From Impatiens glandulifera (Eukaryota; Streptophyta; Magnoliopsida; Ericales; Balsaminaceae): DNA of 64,000 nucleotides. The stretch covers positions 23,389,710-23,453,709 of the forward strand of contig NC_061863.1 of the NCBI RefSeq assembly GCF_907164915.1. The letters run 5' to 3'. The notes under the pieces are model-generated. The model was not told the origin of the DNA. It saw only the letters and a program-made list of their open reading frames with translations, and searched no databases. Made by a program: the position numbers and the translations under genes. Shown piece by piece: positions 45,437 to 58,066 of the stretch (its first letter is position 1; every line of letters begins with the position of its first letter).

Positions 45437-46640
45437 CATTTAGATCTCAAACGACTAGAAAAGAGGTTGAAGAAGATCAAACAAGGATAAAATGTTAAAT
45501 TCTCCGTGTTTATCGATCGATGTAAAGTTGTCTTCGAGGAAAACAATTCCCTCCTAAGAGAACATCGTCAAATGGATATAATTTTGGAAAATGTTAACGG
45601 ACGATAATATGTTGGACTCGTCGTCAAAACTTTCCAAACTATGAAGAAATTGCTAAAAACTGACATTAATCTTAATGACGCTAACAAGAAGGAAGGAAAA
45701 GAGGGAAAAGCAGTCAAACTACCCCACATTCAAGTCGTTTCCCGAGAAAGAAAAGACGCAAGTACACCATGTAATCACTTCCTAGCAAGAGCAATCGCCT
45801 CAAAAGGCAAGCCCATGTAAGTATTTACATCCCAAAGTAGATATAACTACTTCTATCAAGGACGCACTTCCAATGGCACCTAAACCCCCCTATAGTCTTT
45901 TAAGGACCTAGGGATGCCTTTAAGTCAGGTGATGAAGATTTTCCATGAAAATAATCTCGTCAAAACACTTTCTCCAAGAACAGATAAACTTTTCTTGGTA
46001 AAGTATGAGAACGCTTGGCGCAACTATCACGAAGCAAAAGGTCATATTACCGACATTTGTAGTGCCTTCAAACACCTATTTCAAGACTTGATCGATCAGA
46101 TGTGATCGCCAAGACGAAAATAGCAAAGAATCTGCTACCGGATCACAAAGTCAATATGCTCACCACTGATGAAGCATTCTTTGACTCCAATGTGTTATTT
46201 GACCTGATCCATAAAACTTAACAAGAGATTAACATGATCGTTCCCAAGCCCAAAGAGAAGTCCAAAGCCCGCTCTGTTGAGACTTTTGAATGGTGGACAT
46301 AAAAACGACTACCCATATTTATGCCCCAATTGACATCGCGACAATGCATGGTGGAACAGATTTCGAACCTAGTTTCATGAAAACCACGTCGTCCAATGTG
46401 CTATCCACCTCCCAGCTTCCTGTTGGAACCCCAAATGGAAAATGAACCTAGAGCTCTTAACTTAGGAGACAACCTCCTAAATCAACTAAAAAGGACAAAT
46501 GATAACAATTCCATCTGGGAAATCTTGATGTACTTTATTGAGCATAGAAAAATAGTCCTTCATGAGTTAAGCAAGGTCAACGGCCCTGCCAACACCACCC
46601 GTAAAGAACTAGTAGGAATCATATTCGCTAGTTAGCAACA
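45437..46640 (+). pseudogene. gypsy gag, 3' part
   Basis: Continues the gag split at 31917 (DLKRLEKRLKKIKQ). Further broken frames contain NHFLARAIAS and KYENAWRNYHEAKGHIT near 46000, the latter resembling the short zinc-knuckle-like segment (CAYHDMKGHHTEDC type) of Tat elements. No intact ORF. Confidence 0.6.
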
Positions 46641-47370
46641 TAACATGATTGTCTTTGAAGACAAGGATCTTCCATCAGCCAAAATAAATCATGACAAAGC
46701 CTTCTACATTTTTGTGCAAATGGAGGGGAAGACCGTTCCAATGGTCTTGATAGATGATTGATCTGCTCAAAACATATAGTGGGTATCCTGAGACAAGATC
46801 CTATGGTCCGACTTGTGTGTCAGAGGTTTTGACAGCTCTCGTCATGAGATAATGGGTTGCTTCAAGTGCACCGTCCAAATGGACAGCATCCCCTTCCAGG
46901 TTTACTTTTGTGCCATCAACATGAAACCTTCCTATAACTTTATCTTAGGAAGACCATAACTTCATCAAGCCAATGTTAGTTTTAGCCTCCACCCTACACC
47001 AAAATCTCAGGTTCATCGCCAATGACCAAGTCATCATAGTCAACGACATGATAGACACTATAACAGTCATTAACACTCCCGAGGTTGAACTAAGCGGGTT
47101 CAAGATATGTTCAATCCTCTCAAAAGGTAAAGACTCATCCAAACACCCTAACTTTAGTATGTTTAATCTCTCCTCAATCAAAATGATGCACCAAATGAGA
47201 TATTTATCTGGCATGAGTTTAGGCCCAAATGCCAAAGGCATGACATCATTCCCACAACCATGTTATAACATGAATCGACACGATTTAGGATATGTCCCTA
47301 TAGGTGTCCAAGAAATCTGCAAAAAAAAAGGATATCCAAACGACACAAAGTTGTTCCACCAACCCTGAAA
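46641..47370 (+). pseudogene. gypsy protease and linker
   Basis: The retropepsin-like segment VPMVLIDD-stop-SAQNI (near 46740) corresponds to the DNGSALN active-site region of Tat elements, with the glycine codon changed to TGA. NFILGRP follows near 46950. MRYLSGMSLGPNAKGMT near 47200 is the usual G-patch-like linker before RT. Confidence 0.65.
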
Positions 47371-47959
47371 GGACAATTCATCCACGAGGGACAAATCACC
47401 CTATGCTTTAACTTTCCCGAACTATTTACCAACCATATTTATAGAGACGTTTTCCAGGTCTTGAAATCTTTTCAGATTGTCCTCATAATCTTAACCCTTC
47501 TAATTGTGTGATTAGGAAAAGAACAAACTATTGGTGTGACGCCCTCCGAATCTTGGCTCGGATTCCCAAAACAACTGCTTCAACTTAAGAATCTCTCTCT
47601 CTAAGTTCTCAAGAAATTGACTCCCTTTCATCCATCGATATTGTGATCAATGAATGTATAAATCTTTCTCTTCTCATGTGTAGAGAGATGTTAAATATTG
47701 TACATTGTAAGAAACCTAAGAATAATGATCTTGTTGGATGTTCTTCTCTTATATGTAATAAATCCTCGATGTAATACAAGAAATAGATTTTGAATCTTTA
47801 AGTAGAAATGATCTTTCCTTTTACTCTGATTTAAACTTCAAAGCCAAACACTTACTAGAAACTAAGGATGAGATTCTCTCCATCGAGGAAAAGACAATAG
47901 AAATCAATTTAAAAACGGTTGATGATCTTTAAATCGTACTTATTGGCCAAAGTTTAAAC

Positions 47960-49700
47960 CCTCAATAGCCTCTGGAAATTATTGACCTACTAAAAGCCAA
48001 AAAATATGTCTTCGCCTGGTTATACAAGGATATGCCAACCACTAATCCAAAGATCACACGACATCATATTCCTCTATATCCTAACACTAAGCCAATAAAG
48101 CATAAGCTCAGATGAATGAAAGACGAAGTCGTAAATAAAATCCGTGAAGAAGTCCGAAAGAAACTCAATTCTAGATTTCTCGAGGTAGTTGAATATCCTA
48201 CCTGGATTGCCAACTTAGTCCCCATCCTAAAGAATGAAGGAATACTATGCGTGTTTGTAGATTATCGAGATCTGGATAAGGTCAGCCCGAAAGATCACTT
48301 TCATCTACCACACATCGACATATTGGTCGATCAAGCCTTCGGTCATGAGTTGTTATCATTCAGGGACAGATTTTTAATATACAACCAAATCCTGATGGCC
48401 CCATAAGACAAGGAAAAGACCACGTTTATAACAGAAGTATGAACATTTTATTATAGGGTCATGTCTTTCGGTCTTAAGAACGTGGGAGATACCTACCAAA
48501 GGGCAGCCACCATGATCCTTCATGACATGATCCTTAAGGAAGTGCAAGTATATGTCGACGAGATGATTGTCAAATCGAAGGATCGAGAAGGACATGTCTT
48601 AAACCTCGAAAATCCTACAACGAATCAGAAAATATCAGCTACGGCTCAACTCGAAGAAATGCACATTCGGAGTCACATTTGGTAAAATTCTAGCTTCCTA
48701 ATCACATAGAGGGACATCAAAGTCGCTCCCTTTAGGATTAAAGCAATCACGGCTATACCGGTCCCTTAAAATGAAAGAGAGGTTTGCGAATTTTTAGATA
48801 AAATCCAATACATTAGCCGATTCATCAATAAGCTTACCATGACATGCGATCCGCTGTTTAAGCTAATAAAAAAAGATAAAAAAAATTGTATGGGATGAAG
48901 ATCCAACTATCCTTTGACAGAATCAATGATTACTTAAAATCCCCTCCCATATTCATACCACCTACAGATAACATACCTCTTATTATATACAGACACAACT
49001 ATGGGAAGCTTATTGACTCAAGAAAATGAGGATAAACATTAAACAGCTATGTATTACATCAGTAAGAGGATGAATGAGTGTGAACTTAATTACACTCCAA
49101 TTGAAAACATTTGTTAGGCCTTAACATGGGTCATCAAAAGGTTGAGAAACTACGTGTAAACCCATCCTATCATGTTGGTATCAAGACTGGACCTGATCCA
49201 TTTCTTGTTTCAACGAACTCTTCTGTCACCAAAGTTAGCCAAATGGATGATGATGTTATCCGAATACGACATAGCCTATATTGTACAAAAGTTTGTCAAA
49301 GAAAGTATTGTTGCAGACTTCCTTGCTGACCAACCCATCATTATTGAGTTAGAAGACGAACTCAAGTTCCATGATGAAGGAATTATGAGTATAATATCAG
49401 ACACATGGAAAGTGATGTTTGACGGAGTTTCCAAAAAGTAGGGTTATGGAATTAGAATTTTGTTAGTTGACCCGAATGGGACGTACAACCCAATATCCAT
49501 AAAACTCGAATATCATGTCACCAACAATAAGGATGAATACGAGGCATGCCTCTCGGGTCTCAAATTGGCATATGAAAAAGGGGAAACCAGGTTAGAAGTT
49601 GTTGCGGACTCTAATTTAGTTATATCCCAAGTTAATGGCATGTGGCAAATGAAAGGGCAAAATATGAAACCCTACCACACCCACTTGACATACTCATGAA
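47960..49700 (+). pseudogene. gypsy reverse transcriptase and RNase H domains
   Basis: RT is seen in YPTWIANLVPI, CVFVDYRDLDKVSPKDHF, MSFGLKNVGDTYQR and YVDEMIVKS (about 48560), where the second active-site Asp is Glu. A degraded gypsy-type RNase H follows. A second, archaeal-type RNase H (LVDPNGTYNPISIKLEYHV, NKDEYEACLSGLKLAYEKG) lies at 49410-49690. The dual RNase H is characteristic of Tat elements. 47371-47959 holds only broken frames. Confidence 0.75.
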
Positions 49701-50039
49701 CATATTTGATCAAGTATCATGTGTTCACGCTCCAAGAAGCCAATACCGCTTCGCGAATTCTTTGGCTACTTTGGTACCCATGACTCAAATTCCATCAAAC
49801 CTCTAAAATCCGACAAAAATAGAAATCTGCTTTTGAATCAGGAACAATCACTTCTTGTGAGAATGTTGTTAAACCCTAGTATGATATTCTCTAAAAGTAC
49901 ATTGAGTATGGAGAATGCCCTTTTCATTTCCGAGCTAAGGAACAACGAGCGTTGCGCCAATATTCCATTAATTACGCTTGGATTGCCAATAGGCTTTACT
50001 GTCGATCTTTCAATGGTCAAAACATGCTCTGCGTAGATA

Positions 50040-51385
50040 ATATTGAGTTCAAAAGTATCATGGAATAAGTGCATGCAGGTACATGTGGCCAACACATGAA
50101 TGGAATGGATTTATCCAAGAAAATACTTCTTCTAGGATATTATTGGCAAAATCTTGAACAAGAATGTGTGAGTTATGTGAGGAGTTATCATCAATGCCAA
50201 ATTAATTATAACTTAAAGCATACACCAGCATTTTTCCTCTACAATATGATATCTCATGACCCTTCTCTACATGGGGCATCGATGTAATCGGGAAAATCTA
50301 TCCCCTCGCATCAAATGGACACGAGTTCATACTCGTCGTTATAGACTACTTCACCAAATGGGTTGAAGAATCGTCTTATAAAGTCATGAAATCATCTCAA
50401 GTGGCAAAGTTCATCCAAACTACCATCATCGCTAGATATGAAGTTCCTCATGTCCTGATTTCAAACAATGGTCGACACTTCCAAGGAAAAGTGTTGCAAT
50501 TTCTTAACGAGTTCAAGATCAAGCATGACAAAGCATTTTCATATAGACTCCATACTAATAGTGTGGTCGAAGCGGAAAATAAAAACGTGATTAGGACCGT
50601 CAAGAAGATGACCAACGCGTATAAAGACTAGCATGAGAATATGTCATACGCCTTATGGGGATATCGTACAATCACTCGAACTTTAAAGGAAGAAAATCTC
50701 TACTCTTTGACATACTGCATGGACGTTGTACAACCCATCAAAATCAAGATTCCAACTCTAAGAATACTCTTAGAAAGCCACGTCATAGAAGAAGACTTAC
50801 TCAAATCTCTATATGACCAACGAACATTTATAGAGGATGAGAGGTTAAACACTTTGTGTACAACCCAAGCCTATCAAAAACGCATGTCAGACACCTTCAA
50901 TAGGAAGGTTAAACCTAGAAACCTCAAATAAGGTAATCTAGTTCTCAAACAAACTCGAGAACTCCTAACCCTAGGGACGGACCCAAGATTTCGAACTGGG
51001 ATGGGCTTGAAAAAAAATTAGGGTGGGCTTAAAATAATAACGAGAAAATTTTGAAAAAAACAAGTATATAAAAGTAAAATTTTACCAGTTTTTTAATAAT
51101 TAGATAAAAAGACAATGAATTATATTAATTTTTTTAAGAAACTAAGGGTAATTCCATATTTCTACCGTAAAAAAATATATATACATTTTCGGTGTGGGCT
51201 TCAGCCCACCCGAGCCCTTACATAGATTCGTCCCTGCCTAACTCTAAGGGAAAGTTTCGACCCAATGGGAAGAATCCTTCCTACTTAAGAAAATCTTCTC
51301 TAGAGGAGTGGTCCTTCTATCTAACGTAGAAGGAAAGAGTTTATTGCGTTAAACAATCTCGATGCGCTTAAAAGATTTTTTGTAT
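50040..51385 (+). pseudogene. gypsy integrase, interrupted by a MITE
   Basis: Zinc region HAGTCGQHMNG..YHQCQ, with one Cys changed to Tyr. The catalytic core shows VVIDYFTKWVEE, LISNNGRHFQG (Asn for the second catalytic Asp) and VVEAENKNVIRT. The C-terminal region RKVKPRNLK..GNLVLKQ is cut by the insertion at 50972-51236 and resumes as ESFDPMGRIL and LNNLDALKRFF to about 51385. Confidence 0.75.
50972..51236 (+). mobile_element. hAT-type non-autonomous element (MITE)
   Basis: 265 bp with terminal inverted repeats TAGGGACGGA and TTCGTCCCTG (reverse complement CAGGGACGAA), flanked by 8-bp duplications cctaaccc (50964-50971) and cctaactc (51237-51244) with one mismatch. Terminal sequence and 8-bp target duplication are those of the hAT superfamily. 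Removing it restores the gypsy frame region. No coding capacity. Confidence 0.82.
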
Positions 51386-52859
51386 AATATCAAGCATCAC
51401 AAAACGGTTTAAAACTCGATCTTAAAGGAAGCTCATCTCAACAGAATCCAATCCAAATTTTGTATAACTTGCAACATGGACAAAAGACTCATGTCCGAAC
51501 TATGGAGACATGACTCTTCTCTTGTAGAAAAATAAAACCGAAAAGATACGTAGGCAACCTGTAAATTTGCATGTCAGATCTCACTTAAATAAAACCCCCA
51601 GTCCCTTCCTCAAGAGAGAAAAAAATCTTTTAAGAAAGGAAGAAAACATTAATCTCATCCTTGAGTTGATGTTTGGAATTTACATAAACAAGTAGGGGAA
51701 AAACCAAGAGCATTGTTTCATTCCGAGTGATATTCTAAAAAATTAAACCAAGAATTTCACAAAAAACTTGATTTAAAATATATCACTCATAAGTTTATTT
51801 CATTTCTAGACGATTATCTTGAGAGCAGCCCCCATAGAAGGTTTTGAAAGAAAGAGAACCTGAATAAACCCCATAAAAGCAAGGCCCATAGACCCAAATT
51901 TAGAAAGGACATATCATCGTCACTTTTATAAAAAAAAAATAGAGGTTTGAAACTCATTCTTTGGAAAGAAAAAACAAAATTGAAAATGCTAAATAGAGAA
52001 CTGGAATAAACTCCAAAACTCTGTAAAAAATATTGAAAAATGTTCATGTGTTGGTTGACATATTGAAATTACCATTCGTGTTCACTCAAACTCTAGTCTT
52101 GATTGCTATGGAAAGAGTAGAATTTACCCATTCTACCAGTTACACCCCGGAAACGAAAAAAACGGCTCAAGTGGTTGGAATATTGAAATCACCATTCGTG
52201 ACCTACCCAATATCTGAATCTTGATTGCATATAGCAAAGGCATGGATGCATCGATTCTATTAGATATACACGCGAGACAACAAACAAAGAAAAGAAAAAT
52301 TCATATGAAGATCCAAAGAAGAAAGTCGAAAGCCACTCCCAAATGTTTTTGCAATGATCGAACTTTCAATAATGTGGTTCAAGGCCGAGCAACCAAAAAT
52401 AAGTTGCACTCTTTTATCAAAAGATCAAAGTGTCGATCGCCTTTCTCGAGGGTTATGATCATGGATAATTGTTTGTACAAGAGATTGAATTTATAGCTAA
52501 TATCTCAAAAGTTAGGGGGAAAATAAATATTATTCCTTGATGAAAGAAAAGTAATCTCAAAAAATGTGAAAGATATTCAAAGTCTAGCCCCGAATATGTT
52601 TTGAATCCGAAAACGTCATGATTCATTCCAAGGGGTCAAGTTCATTTTAATCTCGAAAAAGAAAAGATATAAACAAGGGTAAGAACTAGGGAAAAAATGT
52701 TTCTTTATCCAAAAATATGAGTCATTTTTTCATAAAAAAGCTAGAAACCGAGTTTCAACTAGTTGTGAGGACACTTTGAAATATAAAAGGAAACAAGAAT
52801 TCTATGGAAATATTTCCTTAAAAGGCATCGAGTTGTGACCGATACTACACAAGAAAAAT
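51386..52859 (+). other. gypsy 3' non-coding region, proximal part
   Basis: Long untranslated-like stretch between pol and the 3' array. A short internal repeat (ATATTGAAAT..ACCATTCGTG) occurs at about 52061 and 52180. No gene recognised; the short ORF at 52221-52496 has no motif. Confidence 0.5.
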
Positions 52860-54600
52860 AAGAAAAAATGAGTCTCTAAACTCTATATGTTAATAAGTAT
52901 GTGAGATTGTTCATACACAATCTATTTAAACCCTATTTGTAGTTAGGTATCTAAAACTTTATTTATTGATAGGTGCAATAGATCATTTTTATACGATTCC
53001 GCTAAAAACCCAAATTATAATTAAGTATCTAAACCTATCTATTGATAGGTATGTGAGATTATTTGTACACAATCCCATTTAAATCCTAGTTATAGTTAGG
53101 TCTCCAAAACCTTATTTGTTGATAGGTGCGATAGATTATTTTATACGATGCCACTAAAAATCTTGATTGTAGTTAGGTATTTAAACCCTATCTATTGATA
53201 TGTGCGAGAAATCATTCGTGCGTAATTCCATCAATAAACCCTATATGTCGATAGGCCATGACATCATTTATATATGATTCTATCTAAAATCTTATATGTT
53301 AATAGGTGCGAGAAATCATTCGTACACGATTCTGTCATTAAACCCTATAAGTCGATAGATCGAGATATCATTTGTATATGATTCTGTTAGAAACTCTATC
53401 TGTTGATAGGTGCGAGAAATCGTTCGTACGCGATTCTGTTAATAAACTATATTTTCAATAGGTTGAGACATCATTTGTATATAATTTCATTAGAAATCAT
53501 ATCTGTTGATAGGTGCGAGAAATCGTTCATACACGATTCCGTCAGTAAACCCTATATGTCGATAGGTTGTGACATCATTTCTATATGATTTCGTTAGAAA
53601 CACTATTTGTCGATAGGTACAAGAAATTGTTCGTATGCGATTTCATCAATAAACTCTATTTGTTGATAGGTAAAGTCATCATTTGTATATGATTACGTTA
53701 GAAATGCTATATGTTAATAGGTACAAGAAATCGTTCGTACGCGATTCCGTCAATAAACTTTGTATGTCGATAGATCGAGACACCATTTGTATATGATTAT
53801 GTTAGAAACTTTATCTGTTGATAGGTGCATTAATCGTTCATACACGATTCTGCCAAACCTCTATCACTACATAGGTATCCCCTCTCACAACATCAATAAA
53901 ATCAAAACACTACCAAACAAAACTCTATCGTTCGATAGATCCTTCAAGCCTTGTCTGTAGACAAGCTAATACATCATTCGTACATGATCCAACCACAATA
54001 AACCCTGTCATCTAAAAAGGTAATCAAAACCCTATCCCTCGATAGGTCCTCAAACAAAACCCTATCGCTCGAATATGTATTCCAAACTCTATCATCCAAC
54101 AGGTAATCCAACCCTTATCACTCGCATAGGTACTAAGCAAACCCTATTTCTTGATAGATATCCAGTCAAAAACCCTATTTTTCAATACGTACATCTTCCA
54201 GATCACAAAATCATTGAGCCTTGTTTTTTAACATCCACAACGATCGTTCGTACATGATCATGTCCAAACACTATCATCTACTTATAATAAAACTCTATCA
54301 TCCAAATATGTATCCAAATCCTATCACTCGATAAGTACTTAAGCCTTGTTTATCAACAATCACAATGATTATTTGTATATAATCATGTTCAAATCCTATC
54401 ATTTGATAGGTAATCTCACAAAGTCTTGTTTGAAAGCCTATCTCACGATAGGTACTCCAATGAACTCTCGTTCTTTGATAAAATCTCGTTCTCAGATACA
54501 TGGTCCTGTTCAAAATCCTATCTTCCGATAGGTACTCCAATGATGTTTTATTCCCAATTCGCGACACTAAAACCTATCTGTTGATAGAACCACTATCATT
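52860..54600 (+). repeat. tandem repeat array, about 104-bp period, hairpin-rich
   Basis: In the regular part (about 53180-53830) the AAACNCTAT motif recurs at 53391, 53494, 53598, 53702 and 53806, a period of 103-104 bp. Each unit is two diverged half-units of about 52 bp. Each half holds a dyad such as CTATCTGTTGATAGG and a second such as ATCGTTCGTACGCGAT or ATCATTTGTATATGAT. Flanking parts (52860-53180 and 53830-54600) are more diverged. It lies in the gypsy 3' region, a place where Tat elements are known to hold tandem repeats. The following 54601-55252 is non-repetitive spacer. Confidence 0.85.
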
Positions 54601-55251
54601 TATATATGATTATTCTCAATCTCACATGTGAGTGATCTTCACAAAAAGTTTGTTAAATTCCGCGATAAACAAGTGATGATACCATGATCATATATACATG
54701 ATCACACGATAGCAAGACCTATAACAAAGTTTTTTTACTTCCTCGCCAAGACCTATTTGTTGATAAGTCTCATGATCATATGTTTATGATCACCCCAAAG
54801 AAGTTACTTTTTAGTAACCCACATGAAACGTTACTAAAACTTTCATGTTCCTTGTATATCTCATAACGTTAACTCTTTAGCCATTTGTACATACTAAAAC
54901 ATGAATAATCTATTAATATTCATGCTATGCATGAAATGATGTTTCAATACCTATAATTACTCTTACTCCATCGATTTTAAGAATACTTTGTCAAGTTCTG
55001 TAAAACAAGAATATTAAAAAAACAATCTTTGTTAAGATAAAATACCAAGGAAAGGATTTCATAAAGCAACGCTAGAAAGCACATCAACGAATGTTATGTA
55101 TATCATCAGCAGGACATTCTAACCGCAACATGCTATAGGTTCTATCTTCTAAACTCCCTCATTATAAATTGGACTAAATAACTTAATGTTAGCTGTCAGA
55201 CTCGAATCAGCGCTTTCAAAAACCAGTTTATTGTATTCAAACTCGATTTGC

Positions 55252-55262
55252 AAGGGAAACTC
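55252..55262 (+). other. probable gypsy polypurine tract
   Basis: A short purine-rich run (AAGGGAAACTC) immediately before the LTR start at 55263. Confidence 0.5.
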
Positions 55263-58066
55263 TATAAGCACTAAAAATCTACACTCCAATTTATAATATT
55301 AAATAAGTATTTTTAATTATTTTTAAATAAATAAGATCAAAATAATTAACCCCATGGCCAAAAACCTATTTAAAATAATTAATTATCGTGCTAATTAATC
55401 AAATTAATTAAGGATTTGGGCCAAAAGAAAAAATAAAATCAAAATAATTTTAGAAAAATTAAATGATTAAAATATAAAATTTTGATGAATTGTTGTATCC
55501 ATTTCATCTAAAAAGAATTATTATACAAAAACATAAAATAAATTGGTAAAATATTTGTCATATTTATTTTAATATTTTGTGTAATTAAAAAGATCAAAAT
55601 TAAAGTCAAAAGAGTGAAAGAAAATCAATTTCAAATAAACTCTTAAAGATTTAATAAAAATATATATCTCTGATCCTTTGTGGCCAAAACTAAAGAAATT
55701 AGTTGCAGCTCACGCCAAGACCATCAAATGAGCATTGGAATTTCATCAAGCGTTCGGGAGCTCTCTTAGTAGCCGGTTGTAGCCAAGGAGAAATGTGCGC
55801 GCAATGTACTGAATAACCTAACGGGAAGTCAACCCTATTATCCGAAAACACTCAAATACCAACGACGTTGGATGGAACGCGGAAAGAATGCCAAAACGCG
55901 CATGAAACGATGTCATTCCATGCGCCACCATTGTCTCAAACGAGATGCCAGACTGGATAAGCTTGAAGATCCATAATCGATCTTCTCTTCTTGGAACTCA
56001 TCTGTTAGTCCATCATTTCGGCTCATTTAAAACCTGAAATGATCACTCTACGATGGTGATCATTTATACCTATCAAAATATAGATGAATCATCCCTATTC
56101 TGGCGACTCCAGCAAAGAACAACCAAAAGCCATTAATCCAGGCCACTAGATGCCCCCAACTGACTTAGGATGAGTATAAATAACCTTAAGTAATTCTGAA
56201 ATTAAGGAACCAACCTATATCCTTCAAATCAAAGAAAATCCAAAATCTACCATTAAAGCTTGAAGCTTTTGGATTTTTCGAATTTTCTATTTGAAGCTTA
56301 AAACTTGGATTTGAGCATCTAGAAAGCTACCCTAAGGATCAAGGTGTGTTCTCTGGTCCTTGGTAAGATTCCAATCAAGCTCTAATTAAAATTTACAGTT
56401 TGAATTTAAAATTTTATATTTCAATTTGTATAAGCTTGTATGCTTACAGTTTATGGTGTTTTATGGTTGAAAAATTATCCATAGATGATTTATAAACTAT
56501 ATAGATACGTTATAACTATTCAATTGATCTAAATAACAAAAATCCAAATTTGAATTTCAAAGATAAAAAAAATGGGTTTGTTGTTCTTCGATTGAATCAT
56601 AACGAAGAAAGCTTTCCAACATGATTGTAAACATGTTGGGCAACTGTTTCAATCATGCTTGATCCATCACAATCATGTTTGATCCAAATTAAAAATTTTA
56701 AAATTAATTGAATTTTTGAGATCTTGAATTGGTTAAAACGAACGGTCGGTGGTCTTGTTTTGGTACCAATCAATTATATGAGATATAAGGAAGCTATTGG
56801 ATATCTCATTTCACTTCAAAACGACTTTAAAATCAAAAACCCAATTTTTGATGTCAAATTGTTTTGAAACAATTGATCAACATTCAGGTTGATTCATACA
56901 TTAAGATGATGATCAAAATAATCTTAGGAGCTTTGTGAAGTTACCCAAGCTCTTTGATCAAAGAATCAGAGATAAAAAAAATTAATTTAAAAAATTAGAT
57001 CATTGTGTTCTTGAGGACCGGGGCTTGTTAGCCTAGGACTAAGAGATCCGACCGAGGATCCTAGATCTGAAACGAGACCAAGAATTAAGAAAAATAAGTT
57101 AGGACCAAGAACTTAGGACCGATGTTCTTGAGATAGACCTAGACCTGGGACCAATATTCTTGAGCTAGGACCGAGAGGTCCAACCAACCTAGGACCGATA
57201 AAATTTTGACCTAGTACCGAGAGGGCTGACTTTGGACCAAGACTCCCAAGACTCACGACCGAGACTCACAGGACCTAGGACCAAGAGGCCTGTGTCCAGG
57301 ACAAAAACTCCATAGACCTAGGACTAAGAGGTCTAATATTGGGACCGAGCATCCTAGCTTGGGACGTAGAACTCCCGAGCCCTTGACCGAGGAACTTAGC
57401 CTAGAGCTAGCCCCGGATCGAGAGGTTTATACACCTCGATTGAGAAACCTAGTCTTAGGCTATCGGTTTTTACACCTAGATCGATAAGATTACCTAATGA
57501 TCGAGAGTCCTTAGCACCTCAATCGAAGAACTCCGGTACTCTAACCGAGAGCTCCCAAACCTAGACTAAGGGTCTCTAGACCCTGACCGATAAAAACGAA
57601 CCCCAACCTTAGGACTCCTGTCCTAAGGCCTATTTTGTTCCACTTTTAAAAAGAAATTCAAAATTATTTTTATAATTTTGGGACTCCAAATTTATTCTAA
57701 AAATCCCCAAAACTAAGAAATGCTTTTAAAATATTTTTGGGATATTTCCATAATAATTCAATAAAGGCTAGTTTGGTGTTTATTTTTAAACCCTAATACA
57801 TTTAAAAATGACTAATATTCTTTAGGTATTTCCACTCTAGTTATCATCTATAACACGTATCAACATTTAAATAAAATTTATTATATTTACATAATTGATT
57901 TTAAAAAGCTTTCAGATACTATCCAAATCTTTTAAAAATAATGTTTTGTTTTTAAAAGATGAATGACACGTAAATCAAGGTTGAAATCATCGAATCTCGA
58001 GCCACTTTGGGCCCCGCATACCACGTGTTGACTACACGCTCAACTGCGGAATTCCCGAGGGTTACA
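55263..58066 (+). repeat. 3' LTR of the gypsy element
   Basis: About 2.8 kb. It starts TATAAGCAC (TGTAAGCAC in the copy at 16755) and ends GAGGGTTACA. The terminal TGTAA..TTACA inverted repeat supports both ends. Truncated relatives lie at 16755 and 21125. It contains the degenerate repeat 57005-57640. Confidence 0.7.
57005..57640. repeat. degenerate short-period repeat (GACCGAGAGGTC type)
   Basis: Many imperfect copies of a unit like CCTAGGACCGAGAGGTCC, with variable spacing of roughly 17-35 bp and partial dyad symmetry (GGACC..GGTCC). It lies inside the gypsy LTR. Confidence 0.75.

Larger units (their letters stand above)
30620..58066 (+). mobile_element. Ty3/gypsy element of Tat type, decayed, with nested insertions
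   Basis: Pieces of one plus-strand element in the right order are gag (30632-31917 and 45437-46640), protease (46641-47370), RT and two RNase H parts (47960-49700), integrase (50040-51385), a long 3' region (51386-55262) and a 3' LTR (55263-58066). The archaeal-type second RNase H (YNPISIKLEYHVTNNKDEYEA) is typical of Tat elements, as known for the clade. It contains a solo LTR, copia element 2 and a MITE. Its 5' LTR is not present at the expected place, and a copia LTR fragment ends at 30619 instead. A TGG near 30632 may start the primer-binding site. Confidence 0.8.
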
